From Megasphaera paucivorans (lineage in GTDB: Bacteria > Bacillota > Negativicutes > Veillonellales > Megasphaeraceae): 64,000 nucleotides of DNA. Location of the stretch: NCBI RefSeq assembly GCF_900103535.1, contig NZ_FNHQ01000008.1, forward strand, positions 38,381-102,380, written 5' to 3'. Under the pieces are notes generated by a model. That model was given only the letters and a program-made list of their open reading frames with translations, did not search any database and had not been told where the DNA came from. Position numbers and translations under genes: made by a program. This document shows positions 51,753-61,900 of this stretch, in pieces; within the stretch, counting starts at the first letter, position 1, and each line of letters opens with the position of its first letter.

Positions 51753-54068
51753 GTGGTAGCACAAGCTGGTGACGGTGGTAACGGCGGCGCCGGTGGTGTC
51801 GGGGGTGCCGGTGGTACTGGTGGCATTGGCGGTGCCGGCGGCCTTGGCAATTCGGAAACTGCAAATTTTACAGCACACTATATCTATGCTATAGGGGAAC
51901 TTAATGAAAAATATCACGATAATGTTCAATATTCTCATCAGCAGCAACAGGCAGCAAAAGGTGACGATGGAGTTGCGGGTGCTGCCGATACTGCCGGAAT
52001 TCAGGGAGCCGGCGGTAATGGCGGAGAGGCGCAGGCAGTCGGTATACTATTTGTCAACAGTAATGTATTGCTGAATGTTGATAATATCAGTGCCTATGCC
52101 AGAGCTGGCAGTGCTGGTTCTGGATCTGTTAATGGAACCAATGGGGCTAGTGCATTAGCGATTGCGTATCAGCAATTTGGCGGCACTGTTGTTTCCACTT
52201 CTAACGATACATTAACGATTGAGGCGCAGGCAGCTAATGCTTCTATCTATAATGCAGCATGTGGGATTGAACTTGTTAATGGAAATTTATCAATGAGTGC
52301 TGCTGGCAACATCAATATTGCCGCGACAACCGCGAGTGTACCTGAGACTAATAATATTATGCTGAATCAAGCGTATGGTATTTATACAGAAAATGCGACG
52401 CTTGATATGAAGAGTGCTGATGGTGCTATTACTATTATGACCAATGGAACATCAAACAGTACGAATTTTTCTGTATTAGCAGAAAACAGTACATTAAGTT
52501 TTGACAGTGGAACGAATTCTACTAACTTTATAGGGAATTCTGTTATTCTTGACAGTACACTGAACTTAAAATCCAATACTAACGTACAAGATAATGATAA
52601 TAATAACGACGGTTCTTTGAATTTAGCAGGAACAACTGTTAATTTAACGAATAATCTGCAAACATTAGCGATAACCGGCGATGTAACATTGAGTGGCAGT
52701 ACCTTGTATTTTTACGATAAAAATAATGTCGTAGATACATATGATACGACCACTGGCTATCGAACGATCCTGGCAGGAGGAAATTTGACAGAGGGTGACA
52801 ATGTAAATAATGCGAATACTCTTTATATGCGGACGAATGCTATGGGTGCATATGGTGGTACAGCACAGACCGGTGATGTGATCCAGGTAAATGGAACAGC
52901 ATCTGGTACCTATGATATTCATGTGTTTGATGAAGGAATGCGTAATGGGTATAACAATATATCCTATAATGGTAATTTCCTTCAAACCAATGCAGAGGTT
53001 GTTAATACGGTCGATTTAATTACCAGTACAGAAGGAAGTCAAACTACTACTGGGACTACGCAGACACAATACGATAATGCTGTTTGGAACTACACGTATG
53101 ATGTAACTACACAAACAACAGGAGGTGTAACGCAGCTTGTAAGTGTTTCTGCAAATACTGTTAAGGCATCGAATGCTCAATATACTGCTCGTGATGCTAA
53201 TAAAGCAGCAGCAGCAGCGGCAATTACCTTATTTGGTTCGGATGAAACCGTAACCGATCACTTGCGGGATATCCGTTCGGGTAAAAAAGAGGAAGGCGTT
53301 TGGGCACAATATACTGGCGGCAAAGTAGCCTTTGATGATGCATCTTTTAAATATAACGGCTTAGCAGTTGGATATGATCATAAAGTCGGAGAATGGCAGA
53401 TAGGCTTCATGGGGAGCTATGCAAAAGGGGATACAGATCTTGCTAACGGAGACGGTACTGTGAAAGCAACTGCAGGTGGTGTATATGGAACGTGGCAGAA
53501 TGGGAAAGGACATTATCTTGATTTATTAGCTAAAATAGGTAAGGTCAGCAGTGATAGTACTTCCTATGGAGGAACTATTCCCCAATCTCTAACCGGTGAT
53601 TTCAGCAGTACTGCGATAGGTGTGAGTGCTCAATATGGATATCGTAAGCAATTAAAAAATGATACCTTTATCGAACCGATGATTCGTGCCAGCTATGTAC
53701 ATCTGGGTGGTGATGATTACAGCGTTGTTACACGAGACAATACGATGTCTGTTTCGAATGATGGGTTTAATACATTCCAGTTGCGTGGAGGAGTTTTGAT
53801 AGGAAAAAATTTAGGAAATGATTCTAATGTATATGCTAAATTTGCTGTTTTGCATCATTTTGGAGGAAGTGTAGATACTCATATTTATGCTGATGGCAGA
53901 ACAAATTATTTTAGTGATGATATTTCCGGAACTGGATTTGAATATGGCATAGGAACGAATTATAAATTGAATAAAAAATCGACGATATATGCAGATATTG
54001 AACGTATCAGCGGTGGTTCTATTACCAGAACATGGGGTATAAATGCCGGGTATAAGTATGTTTTCTAA
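51753..54068 (+). pseudogene. Autotransporter with Gly-rich passenger and beta-barrel, lacking start and signal peptide
   Basis: The frame is open from 51702; the first conventional start codon is GTG 51753 (771 residues) but no ribosome site serves it. Residues ~5-32 are a Gly-Gly-x repeat (GDGGNGGAGGVGGAGG...), followed by a second Gly-rich patch, a Ser/Thr/Asn-rich beta-helix-type passenger to ~480, and an autotransporter beta-domain (~500-771) ending in GYKYVF with terminal Phe for barrel assembly. There is no hydrophobic N-terminal signal, so the product as encoded could not be exported. The strong ribosome-like site at 51684 is followed by ATA, not a start. I read it as a 5'-truncated gene or silent cassette. 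Confidence 0.75.
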
Positions 54069-54123
54069 GAATGGGTTACGTGAGTATATCTCAACTGAAA
54101 TAATGTAAATTTGTTTATTTTAA

Positions 54124-54162
54124 ACGGAATATCCATGGGAATTGGATATTCCGTTTTTTTTA
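54124..54162 (+). terminator. Terminator after the autotransporter (twin of 51277-51318)
   Basis: AACGGAATATCCA pairs with TGGATATTCCGTT around TGGGAAT, then TTTTTTT. Near-identical to the terminator on the other side of the autotransporter. Confidence 0.92.
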
Positions 54163-54325
54163 ATTGTTTAATTTTTTTACTATGACAAGTACTCTCTGTT
54201 GATTTTAAACATCGAAAACACAGGTTGTAATTTGATATACATTAGACATTGAGAGATAAAAATAATATAATAAACTCATAATGTCCGTAAATGGCAACTA
54301 ATTAGAGAAGAAAAGAGGAATCATT

Positions 54326-54910
54326 ATGGCAGAAGAAGCACATGCAGCGGAACAAGCAGTGCAATGTATTAAAAAAGGAAATTATGAACATGCGGAAACG
54401 ATATATCGCCAATGTATAAAGGATGCGGAATCATTAGAAGAGAAGGCAGAAATTTATTATGCGCTAGGCAAAACATTATATCTTCTTGGAAAATCCTATG
54501 AAAGTATTGAAGCTTATAATTTTTTGATTAAGTGTAATGTTTCTTTGAATCCAGAAATGCTGAAAAATTATTTGGAAATTGTAAATAATCCGGATACCGA
54601 ACAGATTCAACAATTTTACAGTAAAGTCAGTAACTATATTAAGCATATGGGAAATGCAGCTATGATTCATAATCAGGATATTGCAGAAAAATTTCGGGAG
54701 TCTATTTGTAAATATATGATATCTCTTGTAGGGGAAGAAAATGATAAAATCAGAGAATATAAGAAACGATATAACTTGATGGGCCAGCCTAGTGATGAGG
54801 AATTGCAGAAATATATCCGTCTTACGATGAAAATGGGGAATCAACTTTTTGACTTTATGATGCGGCAAGTTTTAGAAGAACATAATAAAATTGCTAGTCA
54901 AGTGAATTAA
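54326..54910 (+). CDS. TPR-like cytosolic protein of unknown function
   Basis: 194 residues, no signal or membrane segment. The first ~80 residues show two tetratricopeptide-like helical hairpins (AVQCIKKGNYEHAETIYRQCI and AEIYYALGKTLYLLGKSYESIEAYNFLI); the rest is predicted helical and charged. Such repeats mediate protein binding. Function is not inferable. AGAGGAA precedes the ATG; the amidohydrolase follows after 68 nt. Confidence 0.65.
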   Translation: MAEEAHAAEQAVQCIKKGNYEHAETIYRQCIKDAESLEEKAEIYYALGKTLYLLGKSYESIEAYNFLIKCNVSLNPEMLKNYLEIVNNPDTEQIQQFYSKVSNYIKHMGNAAMIHNQDIAEKFRESICKYMISLVGEENDKIREYKKRYNLMGQPSDEELQKYIRLTMKMGNQLFDFMMRQVLEEHNKIASQVN

Positions 54911-54978
54911 CTACCCGGGTATAGATATGGATACACCGGAGAGTTGGATGAAAATTACGGAGGGTTACGCATATACAT

Positions 54979-55794
54979 ATGAAAATTATTGACGCGCATT
55001 TCCATTTTTGTGATTGGGAAAAATTCAATGAGATTGCTGTTGCGGCGGGGCACATAAATTCTGAAAAACATTTACGCCAGGCATATGCGGATAATGGTAT
55101 TGTTCATGGTATTGTTATGGGAAATAAGACGTTGTCTCTTAGCGACCATATATATCCCAATTTTATGAGTTATTGTATAGGTCTCGACAGCACGATTTTT
55201 AATACAAAAGACATTGCATATCAGGTCGCGTTGGTGGAAGAACATTTAAAACGAAAAACTTGTGTGGGGATTAAACTGTATCCGGGGTATAATCATTTTT
55301 ATGTGTATGAAGATTTCCTCCATCCCTTTTATGAGTTGGCAAGAAAATATAGTAAGCCGGTTGCTGTTCATACCGGGCTGACTGCAACTTCTGATGCACT
55401 GCTTAAATATAGTCATCCCCTTACGCTTGATGAAGCTGCGGTTAAGTATCCTGATGTGCAGTTTGTCATGTGTCATATGGGGAATCCTTTTCTGCAGGAC
55501 GCGGTTACCGTTTTAGAAAAAAACAGCAATGTAGCTGCTGACTTATCAGGGCTTTTAGAGGGGAAAATTCACGATTTTTCGGCTTTTTTTCAAAAAAAAC
55601 ATGGATATCTGCAAATGCTGGATAACTGGCTGGCATATTTGGATTGTTATGATAGAATTATGTTCGGAACAGATTGGCCGTTGGCTAATTTAGGAGATTA
55701 TATTATCTTTACTAAAAATATTATTCCCAAAGAATACTGGGATAATGTGTTTTTTAAAAATGCTAATACTATATATAAGCTAGGATGTAAATGA
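54979..55794 (+). CDS. Amidohydrolase family metal-dependent hydrolase
   Basis: 271 residues. Starts with the metal-binding IDAHFHF, then GIKLYPGYNHFYVYEDF, a middle VAVHTGLT with His, FVMCHMGNP with His and a C-terminal IMFGTDWPL with the conserved Asp, the arrangement of the amidohydrolase_2 (ACMSD/TIM-barrel) group. Substrate is unknown; members decarboxylate or hydrolyse cyclic or aromatic acids. Start ATG follows ACGGAGGG with ~12 nt spacing. Confidence 0.85.
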   Translation: MKIIDAHFHFCDWEKFNEIAVAAGHINSEKHLRQAYADNGIVHGIVMGNKTLSLSDHIYPNFMSYCIGLDSTIFNTKDIAYQVALVEEHLKRKTCVGIKLYPGYNHFYVYEDFLHPFYELARKYSKPVAVHTGLTATSDALLKYSHPLTLDEAAVKYPDVQFVMCHMGNPFLQDAVTVLEKNSNVAADLSGLLEGKIHDFSAFFQKKHGYLQMLDNWLAYLDCYDRIMFGTDWPLANLGDYIIFTKNIIPKEYWDNVFFKNANTIYKLGCK

Positions 55795-55982
55795 AGAACC
55801 GATTTGTAAAAAATTGATTTTTTACAGACGTATTCGTATATTCCGACTTGTAAAACAACAAAGAGTTCCACGCTGTTTATTATATTTGAAAATACATGGA
55901 AGGGTTACCGAACATATATTGTTATTATATGTTTTTTCATATATAATGTACGTTGTATATTCTTTTTTTTAGGAGGAATTCC

Positions 55983-56615
55983 ATGTTTGGATTTAATATA
56001 ATAGGTATTATTGCCGGTGTTCCCGGTTTGATTATTGCAATGGTCATTCATGAATATGCCCATGCCCGCATGGCCGATGTAATGGGAGATAATACTCCTC
56101 GGTTAACAGGCAGGCTGACTTTAAATCCATTGGCTCATTTAGATCCTATTGGATTGCTGATGTTGTTGATTGTACAGTTTGGATGGGCAAAACCGGTGAT
56201 GATTACACCTAGTAATTTTCGTGATTGGCGAAAAGGAGAACTTTTTGTGTCATTGGCTGGACCGGCTGCCAATTTGCTTACGGCTTTCATTGCCTTGTTG
56301 CTTATGGTGATTTTTGTGAAATTAGGATTTCCTATGTCTTATGGGTTACACTTGGTTTTTTATTTGATTGTGCTGTACAATATTAATTTTGCGATTTTTA
56401 ATATGATTCCATTGCCGCCGTTAGATGGATCAAAAGTATTGATGACATTTCTTCCTACGGAATGGTCTTATAAACTTATAAGTATTGAACGCTATAGTTT
56501 TTTGATATTAATTGGATTGATGATGACTCCTATATTGGGTAGTATATTAATACCCTTGCAGCGTCTGATATTGAATGTTTTTACGGCAATTATTTCGATT
56601 TTTATTACACTGTAG
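55983..56615 (+). CDS. Site-2 protease family (M50) membrane metalloprotease
   Basis: 210 residues from ATG 55983 (TTAGGAGGAA, 7 nt upstream). Zinc-binding HEYAH (His23, Glu24, His27) in the first membrane helix and the distal NPLAHLDPIG and NMIPLPPLDGSKVL with the third Asp ligand. About five membrane segments. This is the small FwdE/YwhC-like M50B group without PDZ; substrates unknown, likely intramembrane peptides. A terminator follows. Confidence 0.93.
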   Translation: MFGFNIIGIIAGVPGLIIAMVIHEYAHARMADVMGDNTPRLTGRLTLNPLAHLDPIGLLMLLIVQFGWAKPVMITPSNFRDWRKGELFVSLAGPAANLLTAFIALLLMVIFVKLGFPMSYGLHLVFYLIVLYNINFAIFNMIPLPPLDGSKVLMTFLPTEWSYKLISIERYSFLILIGLMMTPILGSILIPLQRLILNVFTAIISIFITL

Positions 56616-57058
56616 CTGTCCTTTAGGACAAAACCGCATGTATTGCTCTTTCAGCAATGCATGCGGTTTTGTTGCTTATTATAATAAACTTGCATAATAT
56701 AGGCTGGTTTATTATAATAAAGTCAATAAAACTATTCTCTTAAGTTATATATAAATGATATAACGTATAGACGATAAGCATTATAGTGGAAACACATTGA
56801 TATACGGGTTTTTGATGGAAAATTGATTTAACAGTGTAATAAAAATTATAATTGGGAATAAAAGTGCTGCTGTAGGCATGAAAGGATCGCTTGCAGCCTG
56901 TTTTATGGGGTGATACCGTGATGATGAAAAACCACTATCAGTGTTTTGAAATGTATTAAAAGAGAAAATATGCTGTCCGGAGAACCTGCTGGCAGGCATG
57001 TGTGATTACACAACCTGCTGCTTTAAAGCCGTCTGGCGGCAGATGTGGGAGTTGTAAG
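56616..57058 (+). other. 443-nt gap between site-2 protease and EAL gene
   Basis: Holds the terminator at 56629-56671 and then ~390 nt without recognisable genes; no cyclic-di-GMP-I or -II riboswitch consensus seen. Confidence 0.55.
56629..56675 (+). terminator. Terminator after the site-2 protease
   Basis: CAAAACCGCATG (56629-56640) pairs with CATGCGGTTTTG (56660-56671), with inner ATTGCT/AGCAAT pairing. Confidence 0.85.
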
Positions 57059-58714
57059 ATGACGGTTCAGAGTATAGATTATAGATTACTGGATTATTTG
57101 AATAACATTATTTACAGTCCGGAAACGGCAATGTTGGATCGAGGTGGACTGCAAGAATCTGAAAATCGCCTGGCAGATACGATGGATGTGTTATTGAAAT
57201 TTATTTTGGAAGAGCGAACCTTTGCTAATGAATTATCTTCCGGAAATATTCAACGAGTGAGAACGCCTTCACCGGAAAATACAATATGTGATCCGATTAA
57301 GTCCGTTTATAGAATGCTGCAGCATTTGATATGGCTGATGGATCGCATTACGGCAGGTGATTATGAGCAGCGTCTTCGATTTTCCAATGATTTATCCAGC
57401 TCGTTTAATGCTATGTTGGAACATTTGGTTAATTTAGCGTATTTGTCGTATCATGATCGATTGACCAATCTTTTAAATGTAGAAGGATTTGATGAGCATT
57501 GCAAAGTGTTATTAGAAAATTGGCCGGCAGATAATAAATATTTTTTAATCAGCATAAATATCAATGATTTCAGGAGATTTATTATGCTATACGGGCCAGA
57601 AAAAGCCGACTGGTTTTTAGTTAAAGTGGCCAATTTCCTGAAAGATATTTGTGAAAATAGAGAAATTTGTGCCCGTGTGAATGCTGATAATTTTTTATGT
57701 CTCCTGCGTGGCGAGTCAATTCATGAAATTATGATGCGTCTTCATGAGAATGAGCAAAAGATACATAACTACATTACGTTCCGGTCTCGTTTATTTCACT
57801 ATGGAATATATGAAGTACGGGATATTCATGAAAATTTGAGGAAAATGCGTGCATATGCTATGTTTGCAGGCGTGAATGCATGCAGTAATGCCGATGGATT
57901 TGCCGTCTTTGACGGAATGCTCGCTAAACGGTATGCCTTGGAAAATTCTATTTTGCCTCTCTTTAGCCATGCATTGAAAAATAATGAAATCAGAGTATAT
58001 TATCAGCCTAAGATAGATTCACGGCTCGATGTTATTGCCGGCAGTGAAGCATTGGTGCGATGGACCTTGCCTAATGGAGAGGTAATGCGTCCGAATCACT
58101 TTATTGATTTATTAGAGAAAAATAGTTTAATCGTTTTATTGGATTTTTACGTGTTGCGTAAGGTATGCCAGCACATACGGTCTCGCTTAAATCATCACCA
58201 ATATATAGTACCTGTATCTGTTAATTTTTCAAGAGTACACATGCTGGATACAACCACTGTGCCGCAGATGGTATCTATACTGCAGGAATATAATGTTGAT
58301 CCGCAATGGATTATTATAGAGATTACGGAACGTGTATTTTTTGAGCGGATGGAAAATATGATAAAGATGATTCAATGTCTTCGGAAAGCGGGATTCAGGG
58401 TCAGCATGGATGATTTTGGTTCATCCTATTCTTCTCTGAATTTTTTGAAAAATATTCCTGTCGATGAAATTAAAATAGATAAATTATTTTTTGATGATTT
58501 TGATACGGATGAACGGGTACGGTTATTATTAAGTGATGTGCTGACTATTGCCGACCATTTGCAGCTTGGTGTAGTTGCGGAAGGAGTTGAAACGGAAGAC
58601 GCCGTTATTTTTTTAAAGCAACAGTCATATGTTATGATACAAGGATTCTATTATTATGCTCCTATGCCTGAAGATGAATATAACAACAGACTCGATGCGA
58701 TCCATATCCACTGA
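57059..58714 (+). CDS. Degenerate-GGDEF/EAL cyclic-di-GMP phosphodiesterase
   Basis: 551 residues from ATG 57059 (GGGAG 8 nt upstream; GTG 57002 in frame is less likely). Cytosolic. A HAMP-like segment (MDRITAGDYEQRLRF) at ~95-107 precedes a GGDEF domain whose signature has decayed to NADNF at 208-212, so it cannot synthesise cyclic-di-GMP but might bind GTP. The EAL domain from ~300 is intact: E330-A-L, VSVNFSR, IEITERV, DDFGSSYSSL, IKIDKLF and AEGVETED. Expected role: hydrolysis of cyclic-di-GMP, opposing SiaD and the GGDEF-EAL protein at 32.5 kb. Confidence 0.9.
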   Translation: MTVQSIDYRLLDYLNNIIYSPETAMLDRGGLQESENRLADTMDVLLKFILEERTFANELSSGNIQRVRTPSPENTICDPIKSVYRMLQHLIWLMDRITAGDYEQRLRFSNDLSSSFNAMLEHLVNLAYLSYHDRLTNLLNVEGFDEHCKVLLENWPADNKYFLISININDFRRFIMLYGPEKADWFLVKVANFLKDICENREICARVNADNFLCLLRGESIHEIMMRLHENEQKIHNYITFRSRLFHYGIYEVRDIHENLRKMRAYAMFAGVNACSNADGFAVFDGMLAKRYALENSILPLFSHALKNNEIRVYYQPKIDSRLDVIAGSEALVRWTLPNGEVMRPNHFIDLLEKNSLIVLLDFYVLRKVCQHIRSRLNHHQYIVPVSVNFSRVHMLDTTTVPQMVSILQEYNVDPQWIIIEITERVFFERMENMIKMIQCLRKAGFRVSMDDFGSSYSSLNFLKNIPVDEIKIDKLFFDDFDTDERVRLLLSDVLTIADHLQLGVVAEGVETEDAVIFLKQQSYVMIQGFYYYAPMPEDEYNNRLDAIHIH

Positions 58715-58855
58715 TTTTTTTTCGATCAGATAAATTTGTTTTGCAAGGGCATATCCTGTGGTATAATAAAAATAAGCAGTAATCTATTGATTGTATCTTT
58801 TTGAATTATATATGAAGAAATCAGCATATGAAAAGCGACAGGAGGCGGTAAGGTG

Positions 58856-59407
58856 ATGAATAAAAAAGCTTGTATTATTTTTTGCAGCACTGTCTTTACG
58901 CTGAATGCCTTTTTTTTCTGCGCTGCATTTGACTATAATAAGGCTGTTGATGAAATAGCTGCAGATCCATTGACATCTTATAATACCGTATATCTTGGCA
59001 TGTCTAAATCGGATTTTGATCTTGATTTTTCAATGCTGCCCGATTGGAATTTTTATAAAAATGAAACAGGGTTAACCGAAAAGGCAGAACGCGAAACTAA
59101 AATTGAGGGTACAACACTTCTGGAAGGGATAAAAATAACAACTGCTATTCCGGCTGGATCGGCTAAAGTTATTGCATTTGATTGTTATTTTAAAACAGAC
59201 AATAAAAAAATAGCAAAGGAAATATATGACAGAGCAGTTTCAACTGTTTGGTCCGGCATGGAGGATATGCCGGTTGCCCAAGCATCGGATTTTGTTTTTT
59301 GGAAGCAGAAGGATATATCCATTGTGGTATCATATCGGTATGAAAAAGATGAAAATCAATATGTTATTACCATCCGGCGGTTTAATAATCGGATACTGAA
59401 TCAATAG
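58856..59407 (+). CDS. Exported protein of unknown function
   Basis: 183 residues from ATG 58856 (AGGAGG 10 nt upstream; GTG 58853 also possible). N-terminal signal peptide (MNKKACIIFCSTVFTLNAFFFCAAFDY) with cleavage likely after CAA. The mature part is ~155 residues, mixed alpha/beta, with no motif I recognise. In an outer-membrane organism it would be periplasmic. Preceded by a weak promoter-like TATAAT at 58763. Confidence 0.65.
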   Translation: MNKKACIIFCSTVFTLNAFFFCAAFDYNKAVDEIAADPLTSYNTVYLGMSKSDFDLDFSMLPDWNFYKNETGLTEKAERETKIEGTTLLEGIKITTAIPAGSAKVIAFDCYFKTDNKKIAKEIYDRAVSTVWSGMEDMPVAQASDFVFWKQKDISIVVSYRYEKDENQYVITIRRFNNRILNQ

Positions 59408-59544
59408 ATATATAACTGCCATACAATGAGGGTGTGGGATTATAGTACACAGCCTATATATTGACAGGAAATTTAACCTCATATATAATACTCTTACGGT
59501 ATATTTTTACCGCAGTAGCGTTTTAAGAATAGAGGAGACCTATA

Positions 59545-60402
59545 ATGATGAACAGTTTGAAAACAGTTTTCTTGATGACGTTGCTGGCCGTTATCATGAT
59601 GGCAATTGGGGGAACCTTTGGTGGCCGACAAGGTGTGTATATCATGTTCTTGATTGCTATGGGAATGAATTTCTTTTCCTATTGGTTCAGTGATTCTATC
59701 GTGCTGCGTATGTATCATGCGGAAGAAGTCGATTCATCGCATCGTTTATATCAAATTGTGGAGAATTTGGCACAGCGTGCGGATCTCCCTATGCCAAAGG
59801 TTTATATTATATCGACGGAAGTTCCCAATGCTTTTGCGACGGGACGGAATCCCTCTCATGCAGCGGTTGCGGCGACGACCGGTATTTTAGAAATGCTGGA
59901 TAATGAAGAGATACGTGGCGTTTTGGCACATGAAATGTCTCATGTACTGCATAGAGATATTCTTATCAGTACAATCGTGGCTTGCTTTGCCAGTGCTATT
60001 TCTATGATAGCAAATATTGCTCAATGGGCAGCAATATTTGGCCGGGGCAGTGATGATGAAGAAGGCAGCAATCCGATTGCCCTGATAGCAACTATTATTA
60101 TCGCTCCTATTGCAGCAGCTCTTATTCAAATGGCTATTTCTCGAACTCGTGAATATATGGCTGATGAAGAAGGTGGCCGTATGATTGATGATCCCCTGTC
60201 TTTAGCCAGAGCATTGGGTAAAATTGATAATTATGCGCATTATCGTGTTATGCCGGGAGCTACAAACGCTACCGCTCATATGTGTATTATAAATCCTTTC
60301 AGTGGTGTTTCCGGTGGATTAGTTAATTTGTTCAGTACACATCCTCCTACAGAAAAACGGATTCAAAGATTGCAGGAGCTGGATCGTAAACTTCACCATT
60401 AG
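59545..60402 (+). CDS. htpX: HtpX-type membrane zinc metalloprotease (M48)
   Basis: 285 residues. Four membrane segments and the zinc motif HEMSH (His129, Glu130, His133) followed by the third ligand Glu in SRTREYMADEEGG. N-terminal layout (two helices, then LPMPKVYIISTEVPNAFATG) is diagnostic for HtpX. It degrades misfolded inner-membrane proteins under stress. GAGGAG lies 8 nt before ATG 59545. Monocistronic with a terminator. Confidence 0.95.
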   Translation: MMNSLKTVFLMTLLAVIMMAIGGTFGGRQGVYIMFLIAMGMNFFSYWFSDSIVLRMYHAEEVDSSHRLYQIVENLAQRADLPMPKVYIISTEVPNAFATGRNPSHAAVAATTGILEMLDNEEIRGVLAHEMSHVLHRDILISTIVACFASAISMIANIAQWAAIFGRGSDDEEGSNPIALIATIIIAPIAAALIQMAISRTREYMADEEGGRMIDDPLSLARALGKIDNYAHYRVMPGATNATAHMCIINPFSGVSGGLVNLFSTHPPTEKRIQRLQELDRKLHH

Positions 60403-60437
60403 ACGATGTGTCTTTAATTTTTTGATTATAATATGGT

Positions 60438-60471
60438 ATCCCTGCACCTATGGTGTGGGGATTTTTTTTGA
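60438..60471 (+). terminator. Terminator after htpX
   Basis: ATCCCTGCACC (60438-60448) pairs with GGTGTGGGGAT (60452-60462) around TAT, then TTTTTTTG. Confidence 0.9.
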
Positions 60472-60553
60472 ATTAATTTATGGTATACAGTCGGTAATAG
60501 TACTATAATAGTTTAAAGCAACACAGTATTAGAATATGGAAGGGGGAACGTTG

Positions 60554-61882
60554 ATGTATTCATATATTCAACGTATTTGTGAACAGCAGTTTCAACTTAA
60601 AGCATGGGGAACATCCGTAAGTACGGAAATTATCGCTGGGATGACAACGTTTGCAACGATGGCGTATGTATTAGCGGTAGTGCCAAAAATGATGGGAGAA
60701 GCAGGATTGCCTGCCGGAGAGATTTTAACGGCTATGGTCATGATGATTTTTTTTACTACATTGGCAATGGGGTTGTATACGAATAGACCGTTTGCTTTGG
60801 CACCCGGCATGGGCGGAGTAGCTATTTTTTCGATTACGCTTGTACAGTTGCAGCATGTCTCTGTAGGCATTGCCAGTGCTATCGTGTTTTTAAGCGGATG
60901 CCTGTTTCTTATTGTGACGGTGTTGGGAATACGTGAAGCCATTGTAATGGTGATTCCCAAAGGAATTAAAATTTCCATCAGTGCGGGTGTGGGAATGTTT
61001 CTTGCTGTTATTGGATTGCGCAATGCGAAGGTATTGGCGGCAAACGCGAGTAAAGTAGCACTTTCATTAGGCGATATTTCTCAACCTGTTGTTGTTTTAG
61101 CGGCTATGGGACTGTTTGTTCTTTTAGCCTTGGAAGCACGTAAGGTACGGGGAGCCGCTTTAATTAGTATAGTTATTGCAACGATTATAGGCATTCCTTT
61201 GGGTGTTACAAAAATTCCGGCTGCAATTTTTGCCGTTCCTTCAGGGATTAATGAAGTTTTTTTTAATTTTGATCTAATGGGAGCTCTTGACGTTCGATAT
61301 ATACCTTATTTATTTGTTTTTTTTCTGCCTGATTTTTTTTCCAGTTTCGGAACGGCTATTGGCATTGGCGGAAAAGCTGGATTTCTTGACAAAAATGGCG
61401 ATTTGCCGGATTTGAATAAAATTTTCCAAGTAGATTCGATTGCTGCTACGCTGGGATCTTTTTTTACGATTCCCGTATTGATTACGTATCTGGAATCGGG
61501 AGCTGGGGTTGAAGCCGGCGGACGCACAGGTCTTACGGCGGTGACAACGGCAGTAATGTTTCTTCTTGTATTGGCAATTACTCCGGCAGCATTGATGATA
61601 CCGGCAGCGGCGACCGCGCCTGTGCTGTTATATGTAGGTGTAAGCATGATGGCGGGTATGCGTAATTTGGATTATTCGGATATGGCAGAATATGTTCCGG
61701 CATTTTTGTGCATTGCTTTTACTGCATTTACTTTTAATATTGCCAATGGTATTTCTTTAGCATTTCTGGCTTATGTTATTATTAAACTAGCATCTCGCCG
61801 GTATAGGGAAATGACTTGGGGGCATTATTTGCTGGCATTATTGCTGCTATATTATTTTTATTCCATGGCCGGTGTAAAATAA
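60554..61882 (+). CDS. NCS2 (AzgA-type) purine permease
   Basis: 442 residues, ~13 membrane segments. Pattern TSVSTEIIAGMTTFATMAYVLAVVPKMM, then NRPFALAPGMGGVAIFSI and SGAGVEAGGRTGLTAVTT mark the AzgA-like group for adenine, guanine and hypoxanthine. AGGGGGAA lies 7 nt before ATG 60554. Followed 18 nt later by adenine deaminase, so adenine is the likely substrate: uptake then deamination. No purine riboswitch recognised upstream. Confidence 0.92.
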   Translation: MYSYIQRICEQQFQLKAWGTSVSTEIIAGMTTFATMAYVLAVVPKMMGEAGLPAGEILTAMVMMIFFTTLAMGLYTNRPFALAPGMGGVAIFSITLVQLQHVSVGIASAIVFLSGCLFLIVTVLGIREAIVMVIPKGIKISISAGVGMFLAVIGLRNAKVLAANASKVALSLGDISQPVVVLAAMGLFVLLALEARKVRGAALISIVIATIIGIPLGVTKIPAAIFAVPSGINEVFFNFDLMGALDVRYIPYLFVFFLPDFFSSFGTAIGIGGKAGFLDKNGDLPDLNKIFQVDSIAATLGSFFTIPVLITYLESGAGVEAGGRTGLTAVTTAVMFLLVLAITPAALMIPAAATAPVLLYVGVSMMAGMRNLDYSDMAEYVPAFLCIAFTAFTFNIANGISLAFLAYVIIKLASRRYREMTWGHYLLALLLLYYFYSMAGVK

Positions 61883-61900
61883 CCAGAGAGGAACTTTTAC

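Noticed and set aside
56672..57058. Cyclic-di-GMP riboswitch upstream of the EAL gene
   Set aside because: No GEMM-type consensus or the expected paired helices were seen.
60471..60553. Purine riboswitch upstream of the purine permease
   Set aside because: Only ~80 nt after the htpX terminator and no conserved purine-aptamer loops could be found.
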